From Henckelia pumila (lineage: Eukaryota; Streptophyta; Magnoliopsida; Lamiales; Gesneriaceae), in assembly GCF_033568475.1 (NCBI RefSeq), contig NC_133121.1, positions 132,836,375-132,900,374 of the forward strand: a DNA stretch of 64,000 nt. Direction: 5' to 3'. The notes beneath the pieces were generated by a model. The model had not been told where the DNA came from. It did no database searches and was given only the letters and a program-made list of their open reading frames with translations. Below are positions 9,701 through 22,571 of the stretch, in pieces (position 1 is the stretch's first letter; the number at the start of each line of letters is the position of its first letter). The translations under genes and the position numbers were made by a program.

Positions 9701-12555
9701 GCAAATCCTTTGCCTACTTACATGAGAGTCTTTGTTGCTTAAGAGAATGGTTGTTCAGTTGACTTTTTTCTGTCTTCATGTGGTCTCTCTGCTATGTGAA
9801 GAAGGTAGCATACTGAATTCTTATTTATTCCTGATGTCTGTTTTTACTTTTGTGTCAGGGGGGTGGGTTTTCTAAGATACTTTCAAGTAAAGCAGCTTCC
9901 CAATTTTCTGCTTGCATCTCCAATATTGTCTCTTGCACTTAGTGCAATCATCTACTATATGAAGCTATGGCCCAATGTTTTTATAAGCCTTGGTATTCAA
10001 GCTCCTCTGTCAAGGAAAGAATTGGTTGGCACAGCCTTATCTCTGGGGTCAAAGGACAGACCAAGGAATTCTTATTTTTCAGAGAGGTCTTCGAGCACAT
10101 TGAAAGGTATGAATTATGTTTGTGATTTGCTTGCAATTAATATAGCAAGTTATGATGTGCAAATCCTGGATATCTTCGGAATTGTGGATTGTGAGAACGA
10201 CCTTAATGTGGGGATGTTTCATCCCCGTGTCATTTGCAGTCTAAACTCTAAAGTATATTGTTTCTGCACAACTTGTCCATTCTCGAATTGACACCTTGTT
10301 ACCTAGACCGTAGTGCAAGTCTCAGACATTCTATCATGTTAGAAATGTGGAAGTTGCAGCAATGCGTGGCTCAGAATGACTGTATGATGTAAGACAGGTT
10401 GAGGAGTCACTTCTTTTAGCATGGTATCCTGCAATTTCACTGATGTTAGTTTTTATGATGTATGGTAAATAATTTTTGTGTGTGTGGAGATTGGGCAGCA
10501 ACAGAAGATAATTGAACCATATTATTATTCCACACTAAACGATATAACCTAGAAGAGACAAAGAGAATTGGAAGATATCCAATCCCAATTAATCAGGAAA
10601 AAATGAACTGAAATATACCTATAGAAACAGAAAAGGAAAAGAAGAAAGAAATAGAAATCCTAAAGATGTTGCTACAGCTATGCCATAAAAATATGGAAAC
10701 AGGTCCGGCTTATTATTTATTTTATTTTATTTTATTTTATTTTATTTTATTAAATAAAATGTATCAGCATATGGTGGTATATATCACGAAAGATGTAGAT
10801 GGAACTTATTTTGCAATTGACAATTCTACGTGTTGGTTAGGTAGAAAATGGTGGGGTTGTGGCCATAATGCATTTTGTATTTATATATCATATCACGGTA
10901 TTGTGTATCTTTAGTTATTGAATTGAAGATTAAATGTGCATGATTCTGTGCCGCGTTCAATTCAAAGATTGTTGCTGCTACATCATCTCAATTAAAACTT
11001 CTGCTGACTGCTTTGCTTCGGACATACAAAATTTACTCAACTGCGTTGGCATTTGTTAACTTGTGTTATAGTATACACCTTCTCAATGTCTTCAAGTGGA
11101 TGTATCGTTGTCTAATGAATTTTGTTTTAGTGCAACTCATATAATCATTTATTGTTTATTTATGAGGAGCATGTGCCTTTCATACCTGTCTAGTGAGTGA
11201 GACATGTAGTGTCCTTGTAAGTTTAATATATCAGTTGTGGATGATTGAGGCTTGAAATGGATGTAATGCAGCCATGATTATTGTTACAATGTTCTCACTC
11301 AAATAATGATCTAAATCAGAAGATGATACTCTTAAACTGAGGAGAAAGGTCATCGAAGGAGAAAAGTTGGTTTTGAAGCCGTTAGAAGGTGAAGCAGTGT
11401 TCAACTTACCTCGTCTTCCTGTCGTTATTGTTCCTTTCGTTCTACACTTGAGCTTCATGGTTGCCACGGCTTTTTTTGTCATGCATGTACAGGTTAGCCC
11501 CTAACTTTCTTTTGCAATTGTTGTTTCATTTCTAGGATGGTTATACCTGAATCATCATTGTGGTGCAAGGAAAAAGGACTAATGTGTAACTAATATCAAA
11601 ACGCATATCGCAGAAGGCAAATCTTTCAATAAATGAAATAGTTTGATTTTGAACTACTTCCCCCCAGTCTATCTTAATTATTAATCAAATTGGATCTCTT
11701 GCTTCCACTTATTAAAATTTACAAATTTCATCTTCAGTCCATTTACTTTTTTCATGAAGCATCGCAATTTCCAATTTTGTATCTATAAATGAATTACATG
11801 TGTTCCACCTGTCATTCATCCCATGAGATGGAACACAGATGTTGATAAGAAAATTTGGGGGTAGGGCTAATTTTCATCCAAGCAATTGCAAGTATCTGCA
11901 CCGGCGAAGTGCTTCTATTTGTTCATATGATGACCTGAATTTTCTGTTGAGTGTTGACCGAAGAACATAGGACAATCTTAAGTTGTCTTTATTTTCCAAG
12001 TCTTTTGTAGCTGAGGTAGGCCTTTTGTGAAGTCTACAAGGGAAACATAACTGTTAGCGCTTTAAAAACGAAGTACATTTGTTTATGGTCACCAAAATTA
12101 ATTATTTCTTGTGCTTTTGTGGAAATCTGGTTATAAGTGGGGTTATTCGTCTTTCCAATGAAAAGACATCTGAATAGGGGCATGGAGGCAGACATGACGT
12201 GGTGTTGTTAGAAGGCTTTATGCTAACCGCATGAGGTTTAAAGACTGAACTGCCTAAACTTTGGGTTTTTAGTTTATTATCAATAAAAAAATATCCTTCT
12301 TTTTATTTTCAAACCCTCAAGTTGATTTTCCAAAAGTATATAGTATTATCACCATATTTGATCCTGTTCTCATTTTTCGTTTCTCAGGTCGCGACTCGTT
12401 TCTTATCCAGTAGCCCTGTTTTGTACTGGTTCGCCTCACACATCATGGGATCTCCCGGTTTTGGGAAGAAATGGGGATATGTCATATGGTCCTATTGTGT
12501 AGGTTATATTCTCCTTGGCAGTATACTTTTCTCTAACTTCTACCCTTTCACCTGA
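6721..12555 (+). CDS. PIGV: GPI mannosyltransferase 2 (PIG-V family), 8 exons, 508 aa
   Basis: Adds the second, alpha-1,6-linked mannose to the GPI-anchor precursor on the lumenal side of the ER. Coding exons: 6721-7084, 8018-8123, 8291-8383, 8465-8660, 9019-9197, 9859-10106, 11320-11492, 12388-12555. All junctions are GT-AG, phases agree, and the total is 1527 nt including the stop, the usual plant PIG-V length. The product is a polytopic membrane protein. Family hallmarks are the lumenal WDSVHF motif with its conserved Asp (residues about 84-91), YAFLPLLP just after it, NPASIFYSS then YSESLYAL, ARSNGVLNAGY, RPWCK, QSHYWG-VGFLRYF, KQLPNFLLASPI, and the C-terminal ATRFLSSSP...NFYPFT. An ATG at 6715 opens only a two-codon frame, so 6721 is the start. 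A hairpin lies in intron 1. The 3' end converges on the SCAPER gene. Family identification is firm. Confidence 0.95.
7505..7652. repeat. Imperfect hairpin (fold-back) in PIG-V intron 1
   Basis: The left arm at about 7505-7565 pairs with the right arm at about 7587-7652. Both arms carry TACATGTA at their ends, GCACTACGCCAA opposite TTGGTGTAGTGC, and GGAGATTTGTCA opposite TGATAAATCTCC. The loop is about 21 nt. This may be a small fold-back MITE or a microRNA-like precursor. No clear target duplication was found. Confidence 0.75.
10714..10752. repeat. (TTTTA)n microsatellite in PIG-V intron 6
   Basis: About seven units of TTTTA in tandem. Confidence 0.85.
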
Positions 12556-12960
12556 AATTGCAAGGGCTATATTTGGTTTTGTTTCCCGTGTTTCATGATG
12601 ATTCCTTTTTAAAATATTTTTTGAAAATGTGTTGGGAAATGAAATTAATATTTTTTGCTGGAAGCGCAGAATTGTGTAATTATTTTTATTTTGAACAAAG
12701 AATAGTGTAACTTTTCTCAATTTAAATTTTGAATATTTGTTTTTGTTTTAGCTAGTGAAGTATAAATTGAGGAGTCGGAAAACTGGAAATGATTCGTATA
12801 TCTTGCAGTGTGGTTCTTCCTATGCGTCTGTGACTCTGTATCATATTTGTTTGGGAAAACTTCTTAAATGCCCAGGTGAATTTATTTGCTTGACTTAAAC
12901 ATGAAATCGATAAATTTGTGTTCAATCGCATACATGGGAAAGAAACTTAATTATTCGCAT
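12556..12960. other. PIG-V 3' flank and UTR, no further gene
   Basis: AT-rich sequence after the PIG-V stop. Polyadenylation probably occurs here, but no unambiguous AATAAA stands out. The segment ends at the 8-bp target site of the hAT MITE. Confidence 0.5.
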
Positions 12961-13536
12961 CAGTGTTTTAAAAACCAGACCGGACCGGCCGGTTTGACCG
13001 GTTCGATCGGGAACCGGTCACTGGTTCGGTCCGGAATACCCCTAAAAATCGTTTTAACGGTTCGACCGGTCAAAACCGGCCAAGAACCGGTCCCAAAAAC
13101 CGGCCAGAAAACCGGTTGAACCGGTTTTCGAATTTTTTTTATTTTTTTTAATTTTAAAATCTTAATTTAATATTTTATTATATATATACACATGATTATT
13201 TGAAATTTGTATTTCGTTAAAAATATTATTTTTTTATTATTATATTTTTTTAATTAATTTATTTATTTTTAAAAATATAGTATATATAACTATAATTAAT
13301 ACTTTGAATATATTTATATAGTTGTTTATTTTTTAAACTATGATAAATATATTTTTGTTTATTTATATACATATTTTAGATTTTTAAAATTTAAAAGATA
13401 TTGTTAATTATATTATATTATATTATATTATATAAACGGTTTTTCGGTTCGACCGGCCGGTTAAAATGGTCGAACCGGTTGGACCATTTTTTTAAGGTAG
13501 ATCGGTTCGATCACCAGTTCGATTATAAAAACATTG
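12961..13536. mobile_element. Non-autonomous hAT-type MITE with 8-bp target duplication
   Basis: The 576-bp element starts CAGTGTTTTAAAAACC and ends with a near reverse complement (GATTATAAAAACATTG). It is flanked by a perfect 8-bp direct repeat ATTCGCAT (12953-12960 and 13537-13544). Behind each end is a dense GGTTCGACCGGT / ACCGGTC zone; the centre is very AT-rich. CA(G/A)TG ends plus an 8-bp duplication are typical of hAT elements. There is no transposase frame, so it depends on another element. Confidence 0.88.
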
Positions 13537-13544
13537 ATTCGCAT

Positions 13545-14042
13545 GAAGATGTCGAAGCAATCGGGGTACCAACGGCAGCACGATAAATGGTGAAGGATGT
13601 GGTTTTAATGTGTTATTTTTCATATAAGATTTTGAGTGTATTTTTATATAATATTAATTTTCAACCATACAGTTTATATATTTAATGCTTTGTTATGGAT
13701 GGGCAGAGAATGTTTCGTCACGATTGAGTTAATGTCAGCACAAGAGTATTATTCCAGTGCAAAATCCAATATTCTAAATTTGTTTTGGGCATGTATTAAA
13801 ATTAGACAATTGGATGTAATGTTTTTACGCTATCATCCGATAACAAAAGTTTTTTGATTTATCCTTTAAAAAGAATATTTCTTTTAATTTAATACAACAT
13901 ATGGTACACGTAATGATTAATTTACGATGATAATGTGTAGTTCGTTTGATATCAAGTTTTCAAGTATAGGATTAGATCTCGAGTTCGAGATTCAATTATG
14001 ACAATCTTCTCTCACAACTCAAAAAAAAATAAAAAAAAAAAA

Positions 14043-14078
<36 letters not shown>

Positions 14079-14535
14079 TCATGTGCATATAAAATTCTTA
14101 TTTGTTGTGTAATACATCGCGCCCATTGAAAAGTACTATGTTTTGCAGCTTGATTAGTTAATTATCAGCTTATCAACCAATTGAATAAAAATAACAATCA
14201 CATTGTTGTATGATATACTGGGAAAAAGTAAAGAAAAAAAATGTTACAAAGAACAAAAAAAATTATGAAGTCTGCCAAAGTTGATTACGGAAAGCAGAGA
14301 AATACGCTATAAAATCCTACCAGAAGTAACGAGTCATAGTCTCATAGACTTGGTAAGTTCGTATTTAAGATATTGGTTTCTCATAGAAATGAATGATCTC
14401 GAATGTGCAGGGCGAAAACAATGGCTTGAAGAAGGTGATTTTATTAAAGAATTGTGACAAAATTTCTCATTTTTGCTATAGTATTGCTTTCCAAGTATGT
14501 GTTCGTTACATATTTGTCCTGGAAAAGTCCTTGAA
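13545..14535. other. Intergenic between convergent PIG-V and SCAPER genes
   Basis: No gene seen. It contains an (AAT)n microsatellite (about 14045-14080) preceded by an A-run. Just before that, 13938-14020 has a GAGTTCGAGATTC box and a GTTTGATATCAAG stretch that could be a degraded tRNA-derived SINE with its A-tail. The 3' UTR of the SCAPER gene should lie next to 14535. Confidence 0.5.
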
Positions 14536-17500
14536 TTAGACGGATTCGCCACTACTTGTAATCTCCATGGTGAAGAACTGTTCTGCTTTGTCAATAAAGC
14601 TTACAGGAAATCTACAGTGCAGCATCAATGTTGATGCATCACTAGTAGACTGACCATTCCCCCGATGCTGCAATTCTTCACTAAGCTTGATCGCTTTACT
14701 GTCTTTTTGGTTTCGCCCACGAACCATTCTTGTCATGCTACCAGAACTGCCTCTCTGAGAAAGGACACGGGTGCTTTTTAGATGGCTTCTGTTTGATTTT
14801 TGATGCACGTCTTTTGTTTCAGAACCTGTACGATTCAATTCTCCAGACTCGTCATTGTTCTGGAAAGAAACTGTGGTCGAATTGGTTCTGCACGATTCAA
14901 GCAATGGAAGGAGCATGTCCACGCTGAGTTCTTGTTGAATGACACCCTTGTTTTGCTCACATCCGTATGATGCAGCCACTAACGTGCCAGCTAAAACGGG
15001 CATCAATTCAGGATTGCTGAAGAACACGAAAGGAAGATCGCACACCTGTTTTTTTAGGTCTGCAGTTAGATTCTATTATCTTACATTCGAAATACATCCT
15101 CTGCTATATTGAGTGAATGTCTTGCCGTTAAGTCATGTGGCGGTTGTCAAGTCACCATGAGTCATGTGGCTTATATTCACTGGAATTTGGATGTTGCACA
15201 GAACACCTCAAGTGGAGCAGAATTACAAACGAAGGTATCCAAAAATGTTTACTTACCTTGTGAAGGATGGTAGGGCTCTTTCCCCAGCGAAGCACCGCTT
15301 GATTCTCGGGGTGAAAAAGTGCAAAGTAGCCAAGAAGTGACAAAGATTCCATCAAGAGAGAACCGATCTGCGGAAAGTGCGGCTATCATAGATTTTTTTG
15401 CTCCTCATACCATCAATCATGCTAACGGCATAATTAATATCTGGAACTACAGATTCTCAGAGCAGAGGAATCCCATACAAGAACAAAAGTTCAATCATGT
15501 TTGTGATATGTCACTGGTAATTCATTCCAGCAGTAGAAGATTATAGGAAAAAGGAAAAATTATTCCCATTTAATTTAAAAAAGAAAAATGAGGGAGTGGG
15601 AGAGAGAGAGAGAGTGTGTGTGGGTATTTTCTATGCTACGCCATGCCTGGTGATGTGAATTGAATGCATCGATAAACATTGTACCATGTGGGAACTACAT
15701 AAAGAATCCACACATGACTTGCATGATCTAAGACGATCATAGCACCCAACGTGTGTCACTCCATGTGGAATAGAAAAAACTATGGGCACATCATGATATG
15801 ATGGTGGGAACAAGGACATCTACTGTCGTGACCAATGGCTAGTAGACAAAACTAAATTGAAACATGTGAGTTATTGATTCTGCCAGTGTAAGTGAAAAGC
15901 ATATGTTTCTGCTTAAGCACTGTTGAATTTGTAATTTACCAGCATGTCCACTTTATATGTTCGATAAGTACTGTGTTACCTTATCGGTTGCTGCTCCCCA
16001 GTTGTTTGTACAATGAGCAAGAAAAAAACTCATCAAGTGAAAGAACTCCATTTTCAGGTCTGGGCGTGCCTGCACTTGATTGAGGAGAATAAAAGTAATG
16101 TTATGTCTATGGTACGAAAATGTCCTTCTTGTAATAATTTTCATATATAATCGAATGCATCGCTACATCAGAGTTCATTTTTTTTTCACAAACACACGTG
16201 ATGTATTTAAGTAGATATGAAAATTATTGCAATAGTACACCTACATTTTCGTACCAGACGTAATATTGTAAAAAAACGGTTACTTAGGCGCAATAATAGC
16301 ACGTATTCAATAATTCATCTGGGCAAAGGTTAAACATGCAATGTTTACAAAAGGTCAGGGGGAAAACATACAATTGTAATAAAAGGTCGAGGGCAGAGAT
16401 GCCTATTAAATTTTCACGGGATGAAGAGTGTATTTTCAACATTTGACACGGGAGTTTGGTGCAAAAACTAATTAGAGTCGATTCCCAGGGTAATTTAATA
16501 AGCATAAAACTACATAATTCACACCTAAAATACTTTATGACCTTTAAATTAACCGTTTCCTGCAATCTATGATATAAAATATATTCGCAGCCTTTTCCTT
16601 CAATGAATGTCTTCTTCTGCTCCTTTGTGCACAAGAAAGTCATCACCAAATTGTGATTGCTAAGCACCTTCTATACTTACTGCCTTAATCATAGCTGGGG
16701 CCTTGAGTCATATGATTTATTTAAAAAATTCTGTAATAATCATTTACCATCACAAAAAAAGCAATGACTTACCAGCATTTTCTGGATGAACGTTACATCT
16801 ATCAAAGCCAGATTGTTCAACACCTTCAGAATACCAGTCGCCACTTCCTCAAAATTAGATGGAAGAACATATGAACTCTGAAAATATATGGTTAAAACAT
16901 CAACTAAAAATTCAAGGATTCAAGTGAACTTAACACCATCTCGATACTTTTCACGCAAACAACTACTGCAGCATCGACTCGACTCAAGACAGTATTAAAG
17001 TCACTGGGAAAAGAAAATCAAGTACACAGTATATTGTTCTGCAGACCAGTATGGACATATTGGCACTCATATATGCCAAGGGCCGAGCAGTTACCTGTTC
17101 AGTAGACAACCGGTTATTGGCTTGCAATAGCACAGCAGTCAGCATGGAAGGAAGACACACTAAGCCAGTTTCAGAAATTGCTGAAAGAAGAAAAATTGCT
17201 GGATGTTTTGAAACGGAACCACTCAAATTGTTTTTGTCTGTACTATTACTTGTGGAGTTATTCCCATCCGTCTGAGCAACTGTATACTCACATTTAACAT
17301 CTGTTGGAATTTTCAATGGCTCATTCACGGCACCTGAACTCTCGATTTTGGAAGAAATATGCCTTACATTGTGTGAATCATTGTTGTCAACAAGTATAGT
17401 AACAGCTGTTCCTTTGAAAGTGGAAGTTTCATCTAATGGTTTGCCCTCTGGCAAATCTGGCAAATTACATATGGTACTACTTGACCTCAAAGAGGGCATG

Positions 17501-20500
17501 TTATCTACACTAAAGTGTGATAAATTGAATCCCAAATCAGCGCGTCCATAAATTTTTGTCTGTCTGATATTATGCCCGTCCATCGCATCACTAGGAAAAG
17601 ATTCCCAGTCTATTGAAGATGTTTCTCTGAATTTGGAAGTCAGCACAATCAATAAATTTATGCTTAGGAGAATAGACGACGGAAAAGGAGAACCTTCCAC
17701 CTGTGGCCTGTCATAAAGTGCAAACAGGTCCCGTAGCCGGTGAATAATTTGATATGCAATAACAAGTTCTACCAAGCCATCCTGCATCTGAAGTTGGAGC
17801 TCAGTACCACTGGTGAAACCAATAATTGCCGCAACCGTCCATAGAAAACCATCGGTAACTTCAGAAATCAACTCCATATTTCCAATTGAGGTTTTACTTG
17901 GGACAAAATTAGTTGAACCAGGAATACTTAATGATGCTGCCATCTTGATATAGCTCTCAAGAGCTGCCGCCAACATTGGGATAATTGGAGGCAACAGATT
18001 TTGCACAAGAAAATAGCATTTGTTTGCGGGTGTTGCTAGGACTACCCTAAGAAGCCTTAACAGGAAAATCGTCACCTGGCAGGCTTCAGGTTTTGATGTG
18101 TGAGAAGCTGGTAGTGCTGAAGCAATAAAATCAAGCAGACCAGCTTGGCGAGAAGCCTGCAACTCAGGATCCCTCCCCTCCAAGAACTAAATGAGCAAAT
18201 AAATGAATGTCAAAGATACAAATAACTTCATAAAACAAGATAAAACAAGAAATATGGATATAAGAAAGTGAAAACAGATAACTGGAAAACTAAAGACAAA
18301 AGTCCAGTACCTTGATCATTTCAGCAGTTATCAGTCCAAAACTAGGAGCGCCATCTTTTCTTTCTTGGCGAAGTTTTTGCAAATCCTGAAGCCACTTGCC
18401 AATTTTTAACCTTGCAGTTCCTATGGTAGTTCGATATGCAATTCCAGAACTTTCAAGTCCAGATGAAGGCTCTGGAAATTCATGTTTCATTGACATGAGT
18501 CTTTGTCGGATTCTTTTGATTCTTCGCTTCAGTGAATGTTGTGAAGCCTCATTGGTCAAAGTAATAGAGTCTGCACGGATACCATTGTTTTCCTGACTAT
18601 CTTCTCCATTACCATGTGGAATTGATCTACCTAGGGCTTGGCCTTCTTTACCTGTAAAGCGCCGCAATAAAGGTGAAGATTGATCCCTAAAATCCATTGA
18701 TGCCCTTTCCCGTATTTGTTCTAGATAAAACTTTCGTCGCTGCTCACTTTCGCTAAGTCTTTCAGCTAATTTCTGAGCCAGGAGTTCAGCTTCTTCCTGT
18801 TGGGCTTTGGCTCGAACCTCCTTTCTCCTCATCTGTTCCATAGTCTTGGCTTCACGAGCAGCACTTGAAGCTTTCCGTTCTTCTTCCCTTCTCACCTGTG
18901 CCTCTTCCTTTCTGCGCTGAGTCTCTGCAAGGCGCTGCAACTTCTCCGCTTCAATGAGCCTCCTACGTTCCAAAACAGCTTCTTCCCTGGCCATGTCCTC
19001 TTTCTGCTTAGTTTTCATTACTTGAACTTTCTCTGCTCTCCTCAACTCAGAATCCTGAAGCTTTTTCCGCAACATATGTTTTTTATTCTCTTCATTCAGC
19101 GAGGTGATGAAGCGTACCTCATTAACTTTACTGCTTTCATCACCAGCTCTTCTAACAACTTGGGCCAAATAAGCTTCATGCCTGGATTCAGTGCGCTGAT
19201 GACGAGCAAACATCGACTCTCGTAATTTATTGCTTCGAACAGTTTGCCATTCATTCACACGATTCAGTTTCTCTGAGGTTCGTTGAAGCTTTTGAACTCT
19301 CTCGTTCTCAAGTTGAGTTCTGATTCTTGTGGCTCGAGCATGTTTTTCTTCAGCTTCTTTTTTAAGATCAAGGACGGATTTCTTTTTCTTCTCCGGGGAC
19401 ATAAGTTTATCGTGCAAAACACGCACTCGCTCGGCACTTTTCCTTCCCATGCCTGGTGAATAAGAGAAACGAGAAGATACAATATGTGGAGATGAAAGTA
19501 AGTCCTCCCAATTCCTCTTCTCTTTCCAAGCATCCAAGGATTTTCCTGAGCATCCACTTCTCTTGTTCCCATCTCTTTCCGTGGGAGTATCTCCTCTAGG
19601 GATATTCGCTGATCTAGGTTTCTTCTCAGCTGTATGCTCTACTAGCTCTTTCTCTTTCTTATGAAGTAGTTTCTCTGCTTCAAATACAATTCCATGTGGT
19701 TCACGATTGCTTTTACCTTTGATGCCAGAAGCATATACCTCTTTCAAAGTTGTTTTGGATGCCATCGAACCTGGTTTACCAGAGTCGAGATTTCTTTTTT
19801 CCTTGGTTGAGGCCTGAGAGATTACTGGATCTCCAGTCCTTGCTTTCACAGCGAATCCTTTAGAATCACCTTTCTGAGCATGCTTATCCAAAATGTTGCT
19901 GGATCTAAAGTCGCGACCATGACCCTCAGACCCTAGTTTCTTGCCATGGTTACCTCTTTCACTTGTCCGATCTTGTTGAATTTTCCTAAACGCCTCAAGA
20001 GATGATGAAAGGATTTCAGCTCTCCGTGGCGAAGTTGTCATCCGGCGGACCTGCCTCAATATAGAACTTCCAGAAATCATTAAGAGAGAAAAAGAAATAA
20101 TGAGCGTGTGTATGAACTGATGCCTGCTTGTACCAATTACCTCGTAATGAAATGAGTAAATCGTTTCAGAAATCAACAATTATTATGTTATGAGAAACCA
20201 TTATAACAAGCGACAAAATTCATCAAACAGACAATCACCGGGGCTGAGATTTAGCAATGCAAAAGAAACAAAGAAAATAACCATGTCCATGTTGACATAA
20301 CATTTTCCTTAATTTAATCAAAATATTTGTAACAACAAAACATAGAGAGGGTAAAGTAAATGCACCATCTGGAGAAGTACACTATGTGCCCAACCATTTA
20401 ACTCTTCATCACGCATTTGTAATCCAAAAGAGGAAGAACCTAACCTCCCATGAAAGAGCATGTGGTCTGCGATGATCAGACTGCAATGTAGATGGTGCCC

Positions 20501-22571
20501 CATCAGTTCCATGACATGGTGACCTTTTCAATTTCTCAAACTTTTCAACTCTAAAATTAAGTTCTCTAAAATCTGACGCAGCTTCATCAAGGACAAGACT
20601 AGCCTCTCTCATTTGATCAAGATCACACTCTAGTTCACAGAGAAGATAGAGTTCATCCACAGCCCGATTGAGGTTTTCAAAGAGAAATCCCCAAAGGCGT
20701 TCTCTGAATCTTTCTTTGCTCTCACCTGTGGCATCTGTATTCTGGGTATCCAGTAAATCCTCACCATTCTCTTGCTGTTTTTGTTCTCTGAACTCCTCAA
20801 CCGAAGCTGTCAGTGTCGATTGCCCTGGAATCTCAGGTTCAATAATCTCAGGTACCAGTACCTCGGAAGTAGGTGTAGTTTCCTCAATGCCTAAAGAAGA
20901 AGAAACGAAAGAACAACCAGTTTTCGACGTAACCTTAGCAGTTTCTATCATCTCCACTTCTTCACTGGCAGACCGTAAAATATCATTCTCAGATGGATAG
21001 CACATGCTATCATTCTCCTGCTTAATATGTTTAGACTCTATGTCAACACATGACATAGGTGTGCTTGGACCAACTATTTTCTCACAAGTAATTTGCTCTT
21101 TCACATCTTCTGAAGTCATTTCACTTAGCTCTTTACAGTTCTCTTCGATGGATATAGTCCTTTCAAACAAGGAGTGGGGCTTTTTAGGATCCTGAACTGC
21201 ATCGGTTGCCGCTCGGATGAATTTTCTCCCCTCAGGATCACATGATCCAACATATGAAAGAGATTCACCAGAATTCCCAGCCTTCACAGAAGCCAGATTG
21301 TGATTTTCAACTCCCCCAAACTCAACTCCAGATCCAGAAGTTCTCCCATAATTTACTAGAGTTCCCTCATCCAAGTCACCCCACTTAATTCTTGGAAGGA
21401 CACCATTTTTAGAAATATGATCCTGATTTACTACTAATTTGTAACTAGCGTGTTGAACATCTGCAGCTGCCAAATCACATGAATCTAAAACTTCATTATC
21501 TTGATTAACAACTCGTTTATCAAGGTAAAGATCAACTGCTTCATCCTTAGCAAAGATTGAAGAAGAATTCAAAGCTTTGCTGACATCATGCACACCGTAA
21601 TCTTCACTTCTATTGGAATGCTGGGTAATAGTATTGCTATTCTTGAATCTTTCACCCAATAGCAGCCGATTGCTAGAATTGCAAAAACTCTGTTTTCCAG
21701 CGGGTCCTCCAGAATTCTGTATGAACTTGGAACTGCTTCTGTGTTTCTGCACAATAAGTCAAAACAAGAAAGTGAAACCTCACATTCCTATCATAAGGAT
21801 AGCATGAGAATGTCAAAAGACAAACTTCATGTGAGTGGCAAAAGAGAGAAGCAGCACACAGATAGAGGAGACAAATTAGTAATGCAGCAAAATAAAGTCG
21901 AATATTAGGGAGGATAAACAGCAATAGAGGGCGGCATCACACCCATCAAGTAATGCATCTCCAATCAAATACTTGCACATTCGTTCATGATACCAATAAA
22001 ATCAGCTTCAAATAGACGTAGGAGTGATTTGACACGCAACTCATTTGTCTTAGAGCCAAGTAAAAAGTCCGGCATCTTAACAAGCTATTGGTACATCCAT
22101 TTCATTAAGAGCAGACACATTTGAGAAAAAAAAAATCTAGACGCTGAAAAATACATGGTATTACAGTCCAAAATCATGTGTTTTTTAAATTCCAATGTGA
22201 ATATCCTCATTCCTAAACACCAAAAGAATCAAATACTTCCCATGAATATCAGGATGTGCAACATCATCCTTTATCTTCACAAAAATTATGCATTCGTCCC
22301 AAATTCCCAACTGAGTTCAGCTTATCCACTAGCAAACAAAGTCAAGATTCAAGAGTACTATACAAGACCACACAAAAAGAAGCATATGTTGAGGAACACA
22401 ACCAACATTTTCTAATACAAGAAAATCTGATCACAAAAACATATCTCACAAGAAAGTGCCGGGAAAATGTGTTCTAAAATCAAAATATATAAATAAAAGT
22501 TTCATCTTTATCACCTTTTTAACTTGCATCCACCCAGAACCTTGATCATCGGCTCCCCCGCTGCTCTCCAT
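14536..22571 (-). CDS. SCAPER homolog (S-phase cyclin A-associated protein in the ER), 8 exons, 1668 aa
   Basis: Plant homolog of SCAPER, a protein that in animals binds cyclin A, associates with the ER and has links to translation; its plant role is little known. Coding exons in transcript order: 22571-22515, 21746-20445, 20050-18311, 18186-17095, 16877-16773, 16069-15980, 15367-15257, 15045-14536. All introns are phase 0 and GT-AG; codons sum to 19+434+580+364+35+30+37+169. The first exon encodes DDQGSGWMQVKK, typical of the plant family. The conserved N-terminal SCAPER domain (RLWGFLFENLNRAVDELYLL) lies at about residues 365-425. A long Glu/Arg/Lys-rich coiled coil spans about 680-905. A helical C-terminal region follows, with LLDFIASALP, ARPDLKMEFFHLMSFFL, GYFALFHPENQAVLRWG and PVLAGTLVAASYGCEQN. 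I see no signal peptide. The gene appears complete and undisturbed, although a MITE sits in intron 5. Confidence 0.93.
15600..15622. repeat. GA/GT microsatellite in SCAPER intron 6
   Basis: A run of GA followed by GT dinucleotides, between the exons at 15367 and 15980. Confidence 0.8.
16095..16268. mobile_element. Small MITE with about 50-bp inverted ends in SCAPER intron 5
   Basis: The left arm (about 16097-16145) and right arm (about 16216-16268) are near reverse complements sharing GGTACGAAAATGT and ATAATTTTCATAT. The spacer is about 70 bp. The size, long inverted ends and intronic position fit a MITE. The exact ends and target duplication could not be fixed, so the superfamily is open. 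Confidence 0.7.

Noticed and set aside
9863..10291. Stand-alone 142-codon gene
   Set aside because: Its first two thirds are PIG-V exon 6 (9859-10106); the remainder is intron read-through.
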